Positions 53,501 through 64,000 of a stretch of 64,000 nt of DNA are shown here, in pieces. The DNA is taken from positions 75,001-139,000 of the forward strand of contig JAXRKP010001090.1 of the NCBI GenBank assembly GCA_037039925.1, in the 5' to 3' direction. The stretch comes from Doris montereyensis. Its lineage: Eukaryota; Mollusca; Gastropoda; Nudibranchia; Dorididae. The notes under the pieces are model-generated. The model saw only the letters and a list, made by a program, of their open reading frames with translations. It was not told the origin of the DNA and made no database searches. Position 1 is the stretch's first letter. Each line of letters opens with the position of its first letter. Both the position numbers and the translations under genes were made by a program.

Positions 53501-54895
53501 CTTTGAAACAATATAACTCTCCCTGCAGCAAGTGCGATCACACGTGTCTGTCACAGAGAGAGAGAGAGAAATGTCGCGCTCGTGTGTGTGTAAAAAGAGA
53601 AATGGAGAGCATTTTTATGTGTGTTTCGTGCAATCACAAATGTATGTGAGTGTGTGTGTTAGAGAGGAAGTGAGCAATTTATGAAGTGAAAGGCAAATGC
53701 AAGGAAGAATAGAGGTTGGATGATAACTGACAGGTATGTTATGCACGAATGTCTGACCGGATAGCAGAACGGATGGGTTGGGCATGTGTGCGTGAAGAAA
53801 GTGAATGTGAAAATATGATAGCAATGATTAGCAAGATAAGTGACCACTGATGAGAAAAAGAGGAAAAGGTTTTCTTTCTTCCACTTCCAGTATGTAAACA
53901 ATGAGTGAGAAGGAGGCAACTGTAAGGCTGATTTAGTACTTTTTTTACATCTATGTCTTGATTTTTAAAATTTAGCGTGGCGGGTCTGAATACGACTAGC
54001 TGGGTCAGGTGAGGTAATAGATAAGATGGGGAATTTCCAGTTTTTGCTGGTTAAATCAGCTGCGATTGGCGGGACGCTATTGCAAGGTTCTATTTCTTTC
54101 CTTAGAAACTTTTTCTCTTCTATTTGATCTTGCTGTTTCCTCTCAATTCACCGTGAGATCACCACATATGGTGGGACTTGGTTAATCCCAAATGCAGTGT
54201 AAACTTTTGTTGTTATTTAAGCTTTATTCAGTTCACATTTTTCGTATAGGTAAATTAATGAGCATCTGATTCTCCTAGGCCTTGTTTCTCTTCTCTGTCT
54301 TTCTGTCTATCTCACACACATGACACAGACATATTTACATCCATCCTTGGCCTGTCTTACCAGTTAGCTCTCTCTGGTTCACTGGGCTAAACATTGGACT
54401 TTTTTTATTACTATTGATTTGGCTGCCATTTTGAGTCTCAATCAAACCCTTCCCACCCCAGATTTGTAATATTTGTCTAAAAAAATTTGTTCAGATTAGA
54501 GGTCATAGTTTGATGAATAATACCAACATTCTTTAGGAATTAAGAAAGAGTTTTGCTTTACAATCTTCTTCTTCTTTTCTCTTCTTCTTCTTCTTTTTCT
54601 TCTTCTTCTTCTTCTTCTTCTTCTTCTTCTTCTTCTTCTTCTTCTTCTTCTTCTTCTTCTTCTTCTTCTTCTTCTTCTTCTTCTTCTTCTTCTTCTTCTT
54701 CTTCTTCTTCTTCTTGTCGATCTCTGTGCCATCAGGTCAGATCAGCATGCATATTGTCTCCGTGGCGTGCATAGTCTTTTGTAGACTCCCCATATTTTTT
54801 TCAGATAAAAAAGAAAAAAAAAAACTGCTGGACCTCTGATTTAGTTAATCTAAATCTAAATAAATGTATACCCCAAGAGAGTTAGTGATATTAAT

Positions 54896-54988
<93 letters not shown>

Positions 54989-56201
54989 AACTATACGCTT
55001 TCATCCTAAGGTAACAGAGACAGGGCATCCCTAATTCTCAAGAGGGCTCCCCACTTTGGGGCTAAGCCGGAGCATCTAATCAGAGGCGAAAGACAGATTA
55101 GCCAGGAAGTGTACCAAACTGTTACACACAGACTCAAAGGAAAATGAATCCTTGGATTGTAAGTATTTTCTGCTGTTCTACTGATGTGGCATGGCGCATG
55201 CAATTTATATGCTCATTGGCAAGATAAGATAAGATGATTTTATTGATCTCATATGAGAAAACTGACTTGGGTCACATGATACAATTTTACAAAGCTACGA
55301 ACAAATTTTGATTTAAACATTAAAATATAACTAGAATGGATACACAACGGATGTTCTAAGTCAAATATCTATGCTGCAAATTTTTATTGCTATTTAACAT
55401 GTGTGTGTATGTGCCTTATTTGCCTCAAAGCTTGGTGTGTGAAATTATCTCTAAAATCATTTCGAATGTCCTTGGAGGAATAGAGTGGCGTCAGTGGCCA
55501 CATGATTCAGCTGCCAGACTTAGGATCCTGAGCTCTCGGGTTCGAATCCTGGCGAGTCAGCCCCGCCATCATGTTGCTTGAGAAAGACATTTAACACATA
55601 GTTTCCCCACTCAACCCTGCTGCAAATGGGTACAAGTACTACTTTAGAGTTAAACCTGCAGCAGACTAGTATCATGCCCAGAAAGTGATTATTATCACCT
55701 GTCCCCCTTACAGCTATAGAGACCGGGATAGGGCTTTGAAGGAACATTTGAGAGGAACAGGGAAGGAAAAAATAAGAGGAAGGGCTACCTTTTTGTAGTC
55801 GTCTGTGTGTCAACCCATAGGTCGTGGGTTCAAACCCCACCAACGGCTGAAAAATTTTCACGAGATGTTTCGGGTAAAATCTACCCTCCTTGGTCCTGGT
55901 ATGTATATGGACAGCTAGTCCTATCATAGACAGACGATAAAGGAGGTTCCATGTGCATATCACAACACTCTGTGCACTTTAATGATCCCTTGGCTCTTTA
56001 CAAGGCAGTCTGCAGAAAATTAAAAACAAAAAATCTACCAAACGTCCCGAGATTACCCTAGTTGTGGATGTGGATATATCGAATTAAATTAAGTCTGCAT
56101 ATCCTTTGTGACATTTTGTGCATTACAATTTGTATTTTCTCTGCTATGCACATCAGATTCATCCGGACATAACTCTAGCTCTGGCAGCGGTGTTGAGTTG
56201 A
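47594..56201 (+). CDS. Unrecognised small helical protein, five exons found
   Basis: Exon 1 (47594-47615) reads MEGQHKS with donor CAG|GTTTGT. Exon 2 (48572-48738) reads [20 protein letters not shown], then [20 protein letters not shown] and [10 protein letters not shown]. Exon 3 (49846-49912) reads [20 protein letters not shown]. Exon 4 (51703-51808) reads [20 protein letters not shown] and ASAELELKK. Exon 5 (56157-56201) reads [14 protein letters not shown] and a TGA stop. All use GT/AG sites with good pyrimidine tracts. Junctions 1-2, 2-3 is in phase and 4-5 is in phase, but 3-4 is not. Either a small exon in 49913-51702 is missed or one base is wrong. The product is about 135-140 residues, mostly alpha-helical, with no signal peptide or membrane segment. 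I do not recognise the family. Confidence 0.68.
47762..47980. mobile_element. Truncated relative of the 35.06 kb MITE
   Basis: Left end CAGCGGTCTCTGCCTTTGAG preceded by TA, then matching interior (AAGAGGCCGCG, GCTGAATGGTCTGCTAAA). The right end is lost before SINE A. Confidence 0.55.
48037..48345 (+). mobile_element. SINE A copy 5
   Basis: Plus strand; head GGGACTTGGTAGTCAGAGGC, box B GGGCTCGAGTCCG, body CACCTAGTCCCATCGGGACG, tail GGATAAATCAAATC. It lies in the first intron of the small gene, 230 bases before its exon 2. Confidence 0.87.
48800..49070 (+). mobile_element. SINE A copy 6, slightly 5'-truncated
   Basis: Starts in the head (CTCGGCCTCTCAAACC) and runs to a GTGGGTGAATCAAAATC tail. 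It begins 60 bases after the donor of exon 2 of the small gene. Confidence 0.84.
50250..50780 (+). mobile_element. LINE 3' fragment (CR1/L2-like)
   Basis: Frames give [30 protein letters not shown], then [14 protein letters not shown], typical of the LINE C-terminus. It ends AAAAAGCGCCTTGAGATTTC. It lies in intron 3 of the small plus-strand gene. Confidence 0.6.
50830..51440 (+). repeat. Dispersed repeat E copy
   Basis: Same order of blocks as 37210-38070, including CATCCTTGGTTGCCAAGGAA and GCCCTTCTTGTAGCAGCCCC. It lies in intron 3 of the small plus-strand gene. Confidence 0.65.
52880..53010 (+). pseudogene. Degenerate BED/C2H2-type zinc finger, transposon-like
   Basis: One frame reads GQVFCTYCK, a [23 protein letters not shown]. 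The FCxxCK...HIKRH spacing is typical of zinc fingers found in hAT-related and other domesticated-transposase proteins. It has an internal stop and no further domain nearby, so it is a relic. Confidence 0.4.
54110..54200 (+). repeat. Dispersed repeat C copy
   Basis: Plus-strand GATCTTGCTGTTTCCTCTCA, then GTGAGATCACCACATATGGT and a GTTAATCCCAAATG end. Confidence 0.6.
54567..54716. repeat. (TTC)n trinucleotide tract
   Basis: Around 150 bp of TTC (GAA on the other strand), nearly pure from 54597. It lies in the last intron of the small plus-strand gene. Confidence 0.97.
54899..54985. repeat. (AT)n microsatellite
   Basis: About 86 bp of uninterrupted AT, 180 bases after the TTC tract. Confidence 0.96.
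55213..55330 (-). mobile_element. LINE 3' tail with TATCT repeat, minus strand
   Basis: AGATAAGATAAGATGATTTT read in reverse gives the same AATAAA..TTATCTTATCTT tail as at 560-792. Confidence 0.4.
55484..55750 (+). mobile_element. SINE B copy 5
   Basis: Head GAGTGGCGTCAGTGGCCACA, box B GGGTTCGAATCCTGG, end GGGCTTTGAAGGAACATTTG. It stands directly before a SINE A copy in the same orientation. Confidence 0.87.
55786..56095 (+). mobile_element. SINE A copy 7
   Basis: Complete, with box B GGGTTCAAACCCC. It stands immediately after a SINE B copy in the same orientation and ends 60 bases before exon 5 of the small gene. Confidence 0.85.
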
Positions 56202-56274
56202 CAGGGAAACCAGTCAGCCATGTTTGAGACAGTTGGATCACGGGTAGGAAAGTGTTTTTTCGTCACATTGAATG

Positions 56275-56280
56275 AATAAA
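56275..56280 (+). terminator. Poly(A) signal AATAAA of the 47.6-56.2 kb gene
   Basis: A canonical AATAAA lies 74 bases after the TGA stop at 56199-56201. It supports this as the true 3' end of the small gene. Confidence 0.5.
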
Positions 56281-56391
56281 ACAATTGTTCATGGCATTAA
56301 TTTTGTTTTTTCTAGATTCTTTTCATGCTGGACATTTTGAATTGCAATGAAAATACTGCTGTTTATAGCTAAAAGAGATCTTTGAAGTTTT

Positions 56392-56707
56392 GGGGGACTC
56401 AGTAGTCTAGAGGCAATGTGTCGGCCTCTCAACCAAAAGGTAATGGGTTTGAGTCCTGCCCCTGCCAAAGGTTGAAAAAGATCTCATGTTTTTTCGAGCA
56501 AAAAACACCCCTGGTCCAGGTAGGTGGATCGACACCTAGTCCCATTGGAAAACGGACGGTAAAAAAGGTCCTGTGTGCAGATCACAACACTCTGTGCACA
56601 TGAAAGATCCCTTGGCTGTTTACATGGCAGTCTTGGCAAAATAAAAAAATCCCATCAAAAACCCTGAGATCACCTTAGCTGTGGACTTGATCAAATCAAA
56701 TTGAAGT
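56392..56707 (+). mobile_element. SINE A copy 8
   Basis: Complete copy with head GGGGGACTCAGTAGTCTAGA, box B GGGTTTGAGTCCTG, body CACCTAGTCCCATTGG and tail GATCAAATCAAATTG. It lies 110 bases downstream of the small gene's poly(A) signal. Confidence 0.88.
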
Positions 56708-56709
56708 AA

Positions 56710-59700
56710 GTTTTGTTATTTAAGAATGAATTTGAGTACAAAGGGAGATAATAGTGAAGATGTTGTTTGTTTGTTATGCTTGCAGACGGTTAATGTGCCA
56801 TTAAAATCTAGGCTTGTGTCTTATACAGTAGTCTATGCCAAAATGCACGATCCACAAGTGACAAAAAAATCTTTTTTTTTGGAAATAAAGTCTTCTCTTT
56901 TTTAGGTTAGTTGTTTGTTATTGCTTGGGGTTTTGCTTGTTGTTACTTGGTCGGAGAACAACACTCAAGAGGCCTTTTCATAGATCTGCTAGTCTTTTCT
57001 CACTCAAGACTACAATATGGGGGTGGAATGGTGAAGACATTCAACAACCAGGAATAACTTTTTATTAGTTGATATGCGTGTCATACAGAATATGATCTCC
57101 GTGGGTAAATGTGACATAAGATCTTTCTCGTATTTTCTCACTGTGATCAAGAGAGCCGATCTGACTGTCTGTCTGGCAGACTTATCGAGTCGAGGAGGGA
57201 AGGGGCGGGAGAGCCGAGACAGCCAAGACTAGTTGCATAATTGTCGTGTGTATGTGTACACATGGTTAACATAGATCTATATGCCACACACACACATGTG
57301 CATGACAGAAGTTATCACTTGGTCGACGCAAGAAGAGGTTTCAAGTCTATTTTTCACAGAAATGGACTCTTTAAATGCAACATATAGAAGACAGACTTTC
57401 AAAAAACCTGTCACATTTTGGTGAAGTTGAGCTAGCCATTGTTGCATTTTAACCCTTTCAAGCAGGTCCCGTATTTTTGCATGCCGCTGGACACTCTAAG
57501 CACACCTACATTAGGGGGCGGGTCCCCTATATTTGCATCACTACCGGCCTTCAGAAAAACTAAACGTTAATGGCGGGTCCCGTATAACTGCACTGCAGTA
57601 CACTCAAAGACGGGTTTGGGAATACCTCTATTCTGACCAATTACGCTGATCAACCCACACTACGCCAAACAGAGAAAGTCTATTATTCTAAAGGGGTAAA
57701 AGAAATAGTTCATTTCCGAGGCTAACATACACTTGATATATTTCTTATAAAGAGATACAACAACACACAGGAGCTCTATCTCAAATGCAGGCTGTGGACT
57801 CTGCAAAGTGTACAAAACCAAAGACTTGTCTTCGTATGACCGACGCAACTTCTGGACAGATCCCAATTACTTTAGTAAGAAGCTCCACCCATAAGCAAGA
57901 AATAGTGATTGATATAAACAAAATATATCAGTGGCCAATCACATTGCACACCTAAGGTCATCAGCCTGAATGGGGGCGTGACCTTCATTCAATAGAAAGA
58001 AACTATGTTCAGGGTTGACCAATCAGGGGGAGCATTGTGTTGATGGTTATATTGTTAAACGTCACATACATCAAAATATATCTCCACCTCTTTTTCACAA
58101 AGAATGAAGAGATTAGAATGTTGAAAGTACAGGGGAAAATTGAAGTTTTCATCTGAGTTCAGCGATCAGCAACTTTGATCTCTCAAACAGGACCATTTCA
58201 CATGATGACATGTGGTATCTGGACAAAAGGAAGGGTGGCTATTTGAAGTGTATAGACATTAGAAACTACAAGAGTCTATCTTCCGACTGTATGGAAAGGA
58301 CTAAGGAGGGAGACTTACATTCAGAAGTGGGGGGAAGGTGTGAAAAACCACTGGATTGCGTAAGGGGTGGGGCTGTTTGGGAGGAGGTGGATTACTATTG
58401 AACTGTAGGAAGGGCACAGCCAAGAATACAAAACGATGGTCACTCATGTCATTGTACATAGGGTAGGGAGGGAGTTTTCAAAAGCATGGGAAGCATGTAG
58501 CTGAGGAGAGGTGTTAGGTCTGGGATAGAGCACGTTGCCGCAGCTGGGGCGGAACACACTTGTGAAAGCAATAAACTGGTGGGCCTGTTTTTCATCATGG
58601 GAATGTGTTACCTATGCACATTGGACTCGGTCATGGGATTAGCGGAAGGCGGTTGGACATTTCCTCTAGTATTAGTATTATAGCTCCATCATTTTATTTA
58701 GATTTAGATGTGAGAATGAAATTGATTCCTTTAGAAATAAAGATATAATGATGTTGTTCATTGAAACTTTACTACATCAAATTCGACAGCCAGCCACGCT
58801 ATTATTGAATGACTGGAGTAAAGCCTGACCATGCAGCCACGTGCCCCCCCCACCTCCCGCTCTATATGTTACCTCATCTCTCTCTCTCTCTTCTCTCTAT
58901 CTCTCCCCCCCCCCTCCTTTTCGCTCATTTTCTTCGTTCTCTCTATTTGTCTTTCTTTATCTTCCTCGTTCTCTTTATGTCTCCTGTTTGTTTCCTTTCC
59001 TCTTTCTCTCTTCCTTTCTATCCCTCCCTTCTCTCTCTCCGTCTCTCTTATGGCAGTTATATTTCATTTTCTTCTTTTTTTTGTCTTTTCTTTTTATTTA
59101 TTGTTGTTATGAGGCTTGCTCTGTTGATGAACATTGCTTGATGGGTCGTTGCACCAAGGACTCTATTAATATTAGTTTCGTCCAGCATTCTTTAGTGTTT
59201 ATTTGTTTCTATGTTTCCTTGTTGCTTATGAAGGTTGGGCACACTGAAGATTTTTCGGACCTAACCCGTTTTCTATCTTTTAGTATTATACTTATACCTT
59301 TCATATTCCTCTTCATTAGTAATGGGCCACTGCAGTATTATTCCTTTTCATGTTTTATAAAAGTAGGCTGTAATAGATGTTACGGTTAGTAAACAATACA
59401 ATAACAATAACAAAATGAATTGCCCGCTATGCCACCTCACTCAAGGAAGATAAAAAAACCAATCACAATAATCACACATACGTCGTGGTCAAGCGCGGCA
59501 GCCTCGTCAGCGGGGAGAAACTATCGGTGCCACGTGCGGAAGCCTTGTACACAGCGGAACAAGATTATTGACCCATATTGAGGTCAGCCGGCAGGTTGGC
59601 CTTACAAGAGTTAAGGGGGGAAATTAGCGTTGTAAATTTTCGTCACATGAGAATAAAACATGCATTATGACGAATCGTGCATTTTGGCGGCATGCAATTT

Positions 59701-59885
59701 GATGGAGACTACCGTTTAATTGTCACATGCACATTTTCATTTTTAGTAGACAGCAGGTAGACTCACTGCACTCGAAGTGTTACCGTAAGTTGCAACAGAA
59801 TTTGGTTTTTTTGTGCATATTGTTGTTATTACTCTAATTTTTATCATATATTTTTTGCTTTTCTCTTTCTTGATCTGTAACGGCC
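56710..59885. other. Intergenic or 5' region of the Ser-rich gene
   Basis: Contains TTAACCCTTTC-type sequence at 57450, a GGTCCCGTAT motif repeated three times to 57590, and a CT-rich stretch at 58870-59045. The start exon of the Ser-rich gene should lie here or further left but I cannot fix it. Confidence 0.4.
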
Positions 59886-59887
59886 AG

Positions 59888-62800
59888 GCATGACAAAGAC
59901 GGCTATGGGAGTCAATGGCCATCCTGTAAATCTAGCACAGAAGAGTTACAACAGGGCCTCGACTTGATTTCGCATTCTCATAAGCTGACCTATTCAATGT
60001 CTACGCCTTCCCTCTTTGCTTCGACCACCCATCCGAAGACGAAGATCAAAGGGATGACCGTGGGTCCTCAAAGTCAAACCGATGCTCAAGACGCCTTAGG
60101 TACTCACATGCCGGACCCCCCTTCTCTCCTGTCTCATCCCTTCCAAGATCTGGCCAACAACGACGTCACAGGGCCTCGTAGCAGACACGACAGCAATACT
60201 ACGGGCGACTCATCCATAAGAAGCCAAGATCTCGGCTGCAAAGATTATTTTCACGCTCAGGCGCAAGGCCACGCCGGTGTCGTAGAGGGTGGGAAGAGTG
60301 AGGATTTTTCATCGTTGAACAAGACTCCGCAAGTCTCGTCTCGCGATCCGTTGCTGCTGTCCCATGCAAGAGGGAAGATAGCCAGGAATCGGCATTGAAG
60401 TTACACCGTTGGCACAGTGCTTCTGCTATCCAGCGGTCTGGCAAATGGTCGTCATCGTCATCTTCTAAGTACGCGTAAGATTGTACTTTATAAAAAAAGA
60501 TAGGCTTTTATTTTTAGGAAATGATTCGCTGACTGAATTTTAAAAATTTTAGAGCTAGAAGTAGTATATTTTAAAAAAATATTATTGTCGTTATTATTAT
60601 TGTCAGTATTGTTGCTGTTAATATTCTTTTGTCTTCTTCGATTTGCTTGTGGTTTTGGGTGGTTGGCTTCCGCTGTTGGTAGGTCCTACTTCTTTCATTT
60701 CACCCTTTGACTTATCCTTTCATCTTGCTGTTTCCTCTTACTTCACCCTGAGATCACCGCAAATAGTGGATGGGGTAAATTCCAATTAATTACACTCTGT
60801 TGATAGGTTGTCTTTCCTTTCACTCTTACACATCTTTCATCGTACGTTTTCTTTTAATTTATCCTGAGATTGTGTGGACAGGGCAAATTTTAATCAATGA
60901 AATCAAATTATGACACTCAGATAATCTAGTATGAAGGTGGGATATGTTTAAATATGTGTTTGTATGCCTATTTGCGTTACTAAACATACTAAACTGCTAT
61001 GAAGGGACCAGTAGAATTTCATGCTGTTGAATATGAATTATGTTTTGTCTCATTGTATTTTCCAGCAAAGTCAAACTTTTAAATCTGCCGCCGCAGCGGG
61101 TGAGAGCGGATCAGTATATGAGTGACGAAAGTGAGGAGGAGGAAAAGTGTGATTCGAAGAGCTCCACCTCCATGCATAAAGGTATACTTTTCAAATTTAT
61201 ACATATAATGTCAATTTGGATCATATCTTTGCAATGCTTATGTACCTTTTGTAAAGGCACTACGTTTGGTGTAAGGTCTAGACCAGGGATTCTTAAAGTA
61301 GGGGTGTGGAGTTCACAAGGGGGGGGGGCGCCAAGGTTGGGCAATTGACTGGGAAGTAGGCATGAGCAACGACACTCCTTGGACGGGAAAAGACATTCAA
61401 ATGTAAACTAATGTGTCGTATAAAAAACGGGTGTGCTAAAGGAAAAGATGGAATTTCATACTTTATGAGAATGTTACTGATGTTGCTTACGGTTGAAATG
61501 GCCTGGATAATCTTAATTTTTTAAAAGCCAGAATAAGGCTGTCAGTGTTCGGCAGGCATTAATAATATAGTCGAGGCCGCTTAATTGGCACTGTGCCTTA
61601 AGTAATGAACTTTACTAACCTGCACCGTCTCATTCATATGCCTGTGCAATAGGCTATGTGTGTCATCTTGTCATTGGTTGGGCCGGATGATCATGTTGTC
61701 TCATTCACACGTCTATGCAATATAGCTACGTGTGTCATTCAAACGTATAAAGTGGGGACATAAATACTGTATAATAATCACACTCTCCATCTAAAAGTAA
61801 CAACTGAAGGGTTTTACACTCCAGCAACCTTTACATTAGAATTTTTGTTTGGATTTGAGTATATGAGCGTTCCAATTCAACAGTACAATTTTCATAGAAA
61901 GAATTCTGTTCCAGAGGGATTGTTTAAAAAAAGCGGCTGCTCCAAGTAAACGGTGTTCCAATTACCGGCTGCGACTAATAATAATAATGAGCTTATATCT
62001 ACAGCACACAGTCTCCCAGGGAATGGGCTCTAGGCGATTCACATAGACAGAAGCAGAATTATGCACACAATTAGATTATATGACACAATTTCATTCATGA
62101 ATTGAAAAAATATGTCTTACACTGGTGCTTAAAATTAGGCACTGAATCCACCTCCTGTAGTCTTAAATGGAAATGAATTCCATGTGGTCGGTCCAAAATG
62201 AGGAAAGGATCTCGTTCCAGCTTTAGTACGAAGTCTGGGAAGGGATAAACGGGAGGGATCAGTTGCAAAACGCAGTTTGCTGGGAACTGAATATCTGATT
62301 CATAGTTCTGAAAGGTAGGGAGGGGCTGTGTTTAGGACGTATGCTTTGTATTTGATCCTTTTCTCAACTAGGATTGAATGTAATTTGGAGAGCGTGATTC
62401 CGGCGTTAAAGTTTTCGTATGTGTGTCGTTCGTTTATATTGTGGACTGGAAAACATTTTATTTGGAAAATGAAAAAAAAATTTAAGCATTTAAGAGTTAA
62501 TGCAGTTTTGTTTGTTTATCTGCCATAAGATTTTCATCACCTTGTCTGAAGCTGGGTGACTGAGGAGTTTAGTTCACACACAGAGGGATCCTATGTAGTT
62601 AACAGCAGGCTGGCCCTAGTTTATCAGTTGTAGATGTTTTATTTAATCATCTAACAAATGTTTGAAAAACTCACAGAGGCTTCCATCATATATTTTTTTT
62701 ATCTTCAGGCGATACAGGTTCATCGTCTTTGACCTTTGGTACAAGTGGATGTCAGAGGTCACTATTCGATATCCCATCGTTGGGCACCTCTGCTGACTTT

Positions 62801-63462
62801 ATTGGAGCCTCATCACACAGAAATACTTCTCTCAGTGCTGTCAAGAAAGCTTCTTTGGAAACAAATAGCACATCAGATAGGAGTCAAAATGGGACTTATA
62901 ATGTTCAAACTGGCACCGGTGGTAGGTCGACTTTCACGGAAGAGAAGAAAGCAAGCAGTGAGTCGGTACATCCTCAATATTCATCGGAGCAATCCCATCA
63001 GCGTCTGCCACCAACGAGGGAATCTCGGGGCGCATTTCATTCTAAAGATGGAGAACTCTACAGAAACATTCGGCCGAATGAAGCCAGCAAGTCATCTCTG
63101 CACGGCTTGGACAGGATGGAGGTGTGCCCACCTGAGACGCCTTTGAGCGTGTCTGGGAGAAATCAACGCGAGTTGCCGTTTATTAAAATGCCTCAACAAA
63201 GCAGCTTGCCACATGACATGAACCCCCAAGAAGTACGCGGCCAGTCGCAGAGCCAAACCTGGTGTCACTTGGCTGTCCTCCCGGGACGGTCAAGCATCAA
63301 TCCCAAAATTCCAAGAGCCGCAGAAAGTGGCTGGAGTAGCTGGTGGTACATAGTGAGTTAAAAAAAAAAAATTAAAGAAATTTGTTGTTGTTGACAGTTA
63401 TATTAATGGAAATATCATAATTTTCTTTTTAACAGCAGGATAGAGAATGTTTAAAGAATTGA
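59888..63462 (+). CDS. Unrecognised Ser-rich low-complexity protein, 3' exons
   Basis: The first exon seen, 59888-60468, follows a strong pyrimidine tract and AG; its 5' codon is split, so the start lies upstream. It reads HDKDGYGSQWPSCKSSTEEL and a long Ser/Pro/Gln-rich stretch. It shifts frame by one missing base near 60362 and ends SALKLHRWHSASAIQRSGKW plus a Ser run. Exon 61066-61181 reads KVKLLNLPPQRVRADQYMSD, then ESEEEEKC. Exon 62709-63352 gives 214 codons of Ser/Thr/Gln-rich sequence ending WSSWWYI with donor ATA|GTGAGT. A short last exon, 63436-63462, would add QDRECLKN and a stop; reading through the donor instead gives YIVS and a stop. Composition suggests a disordered regulatory or scaffold protein (inference). 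The family is not recognised. Confidence 0.65.
60668..60910 (+). repeat. Dispersed repeat C, two copies in tandem
   Basis: First copy: GGTAGGTCCTACTTCTTTCA, CTTGCTGTTTCCTCTTACTT, CCTGAGATCACCGCAAATAG. Second, diverged copy at 60800-60910 ends AATCAATGAAATCAAATT. It lies in an intron of the Ser-rich gene. Confidence 0.6.
61569..61976. mobile_element. MITE-like inverted-repeat element
   Basis: The left end AGTCGAGGCCGCTTAATTGG and inverted right end AGTCGCAGCCGGTAATTGGA form about 22-bp imperfect terminal repeats, with AATA-rich flanks. It is 408 bp, has no ORF, and lies in an intron of the Ser-rich gene. Confidence 0.55.
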
Positions 63463-63600
63463 ACAGGGAGAATGTGTACAGTTTAAAATTTGAAAATGAA
63501 AGCTGTTTAGGGAAGACTATCTTCGACAAGAGGGAGAAATATAGTACCACCTGGTGTCTAGTGGAGGATCTTGCAATACTAAGGAGACACGTTGGGCCAG

Positions 63601-63890
63601 ATGTAGGGTCTCAGTGGTCAGGAAGCAAGGTGTCAGCCTCTCAGCCAAAAGGGCATGGGTTCAAACCCTGTTGGTTGAAACATTTTCTAGAAGTTTTTTT
63701 AGGTAAAACCCAGCCCTGTAATTCAGGTAGTTGGATCTAGTCCCATCAGAGATGGGCGATAAAAGGAAGTTCTGTTTGCAGATCACAACACTGCATGTCA
63801 ACGATCCCTTAGCTGTTCACAGAGCATTCCCGGCAAAAATTAAGAATCCTTTCAAAACCCCGAGATCACCTTAGTTGTGGATAGGGGTAA
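63601..63890 (+). mobile_element. SINE A copy 9
   Basis: Head GGGTCTCAGTGGTCAGGAAG, box B GGGTTCAAACCCTG and the usual body and tail. If the last exon of the Ser-rich gene is right, this copy lies in or near its 3' untranslated region. Confidence 0.85.
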
Positions 63891-64000
63891 AAGCCTGGAA
63901 GTTCCTAGCAAAAGTTTTCTCCTAGTTTCCTACTTTATAAGTTTTATCCTAGAAATTCCTAAAATGTAAGCTTATCACTGACTCAACCCAACATTCTTTT

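Larger units (their letters stand above)
51810..54560. other. Intron of the small gene with relics
   Basis: Beyond the zinc-finger relic (52880-53010) and a repeat C copy I see only AT-rich sequence and short GA and TG runs (53550-53680). Confidence 0.45.

Noticed and set aside
57450..57600. piggyBac-like end (TTAA plus CCCTTT)
   Set aside because: No matching inverted end with TTAA was found downstream.
58809..59389. Overlapping open frames rich in Ser, Leu and Pro
   Set aside because: They arise from a CT-rich low-complexity stretch open in several frames; no domain or splice support.

Overview
This 64 kb window is AT-rich, intron-rich and repeat-laden eukaryotic nuclear DNA. Short exons flanked by GT/AG sites, tRNA-derived SINEs, non-LTR retrotransposons, inverted-repeat DNA elements and very long microsatellites point to an invertebrate animal. 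A mollusc or related lophotrochozoan is my best guess, but that is inference and no species is identified. There are no bacterial operons, no CRISPR array and no intact tRNA or rRNA gene.

The main gene is MSH4, the meiotic MutS homologue, on the minus strand across about 37 kb (1832-39259). I placed 25 exons by reading the protein, matching it to what I know of vertebrate MSH4, and checking splice sites and codon phase at every junction. The last exon ends in a stop at 1832. The start-codon exon was not found; it should lie between about 39260 and 40700. Two exons are only 13 nt long, and four exons carry single-base frameshifts relative to the conserved protein. The intron after exon 12 is filled by about 3.2 kb of 19-bp tandem repeats (20430-23635). 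On the gene's sense strand each well-kept unit contains AAG|GTAGGT, the same sequence as the exon 12 splice donor on which the array begins.

The plus strand to the right holds three less certain genes. A divergent two-exon ORF at 40721-41872 carries two internal stops and looks like a pseudogene. A small five-exon gene at 47594-56201 ends with a stop codon and a nearby AATAAA; I do not recognise its product. A Ser-rich, low-complexity protein is encoded by at least three exons at 59888-63352, and probably by a fourth.

The rest is mobile and simple-sequence DNA. It includes two abundant tRNA-headed SINE families, here called A and B. A third repeat, C, shares a 3' tail with A. One LINE family (L) has an apurinic-endonuclease-like plus reverse-transcriptase ORF and a tandem 66-bp 5' end. 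Other LINE fragments, at least five inverted-repeat (MITE-like) families, and AG, AT, TTC, AAT and GACA microsatellites make up the remainder. Several repeats sit close to MSH4 splice sites. Single-base frameshifts recur in otherwise conserved exons, mostly deletions, so consensus errors in the assembly should be excluded before calling any gene broken.
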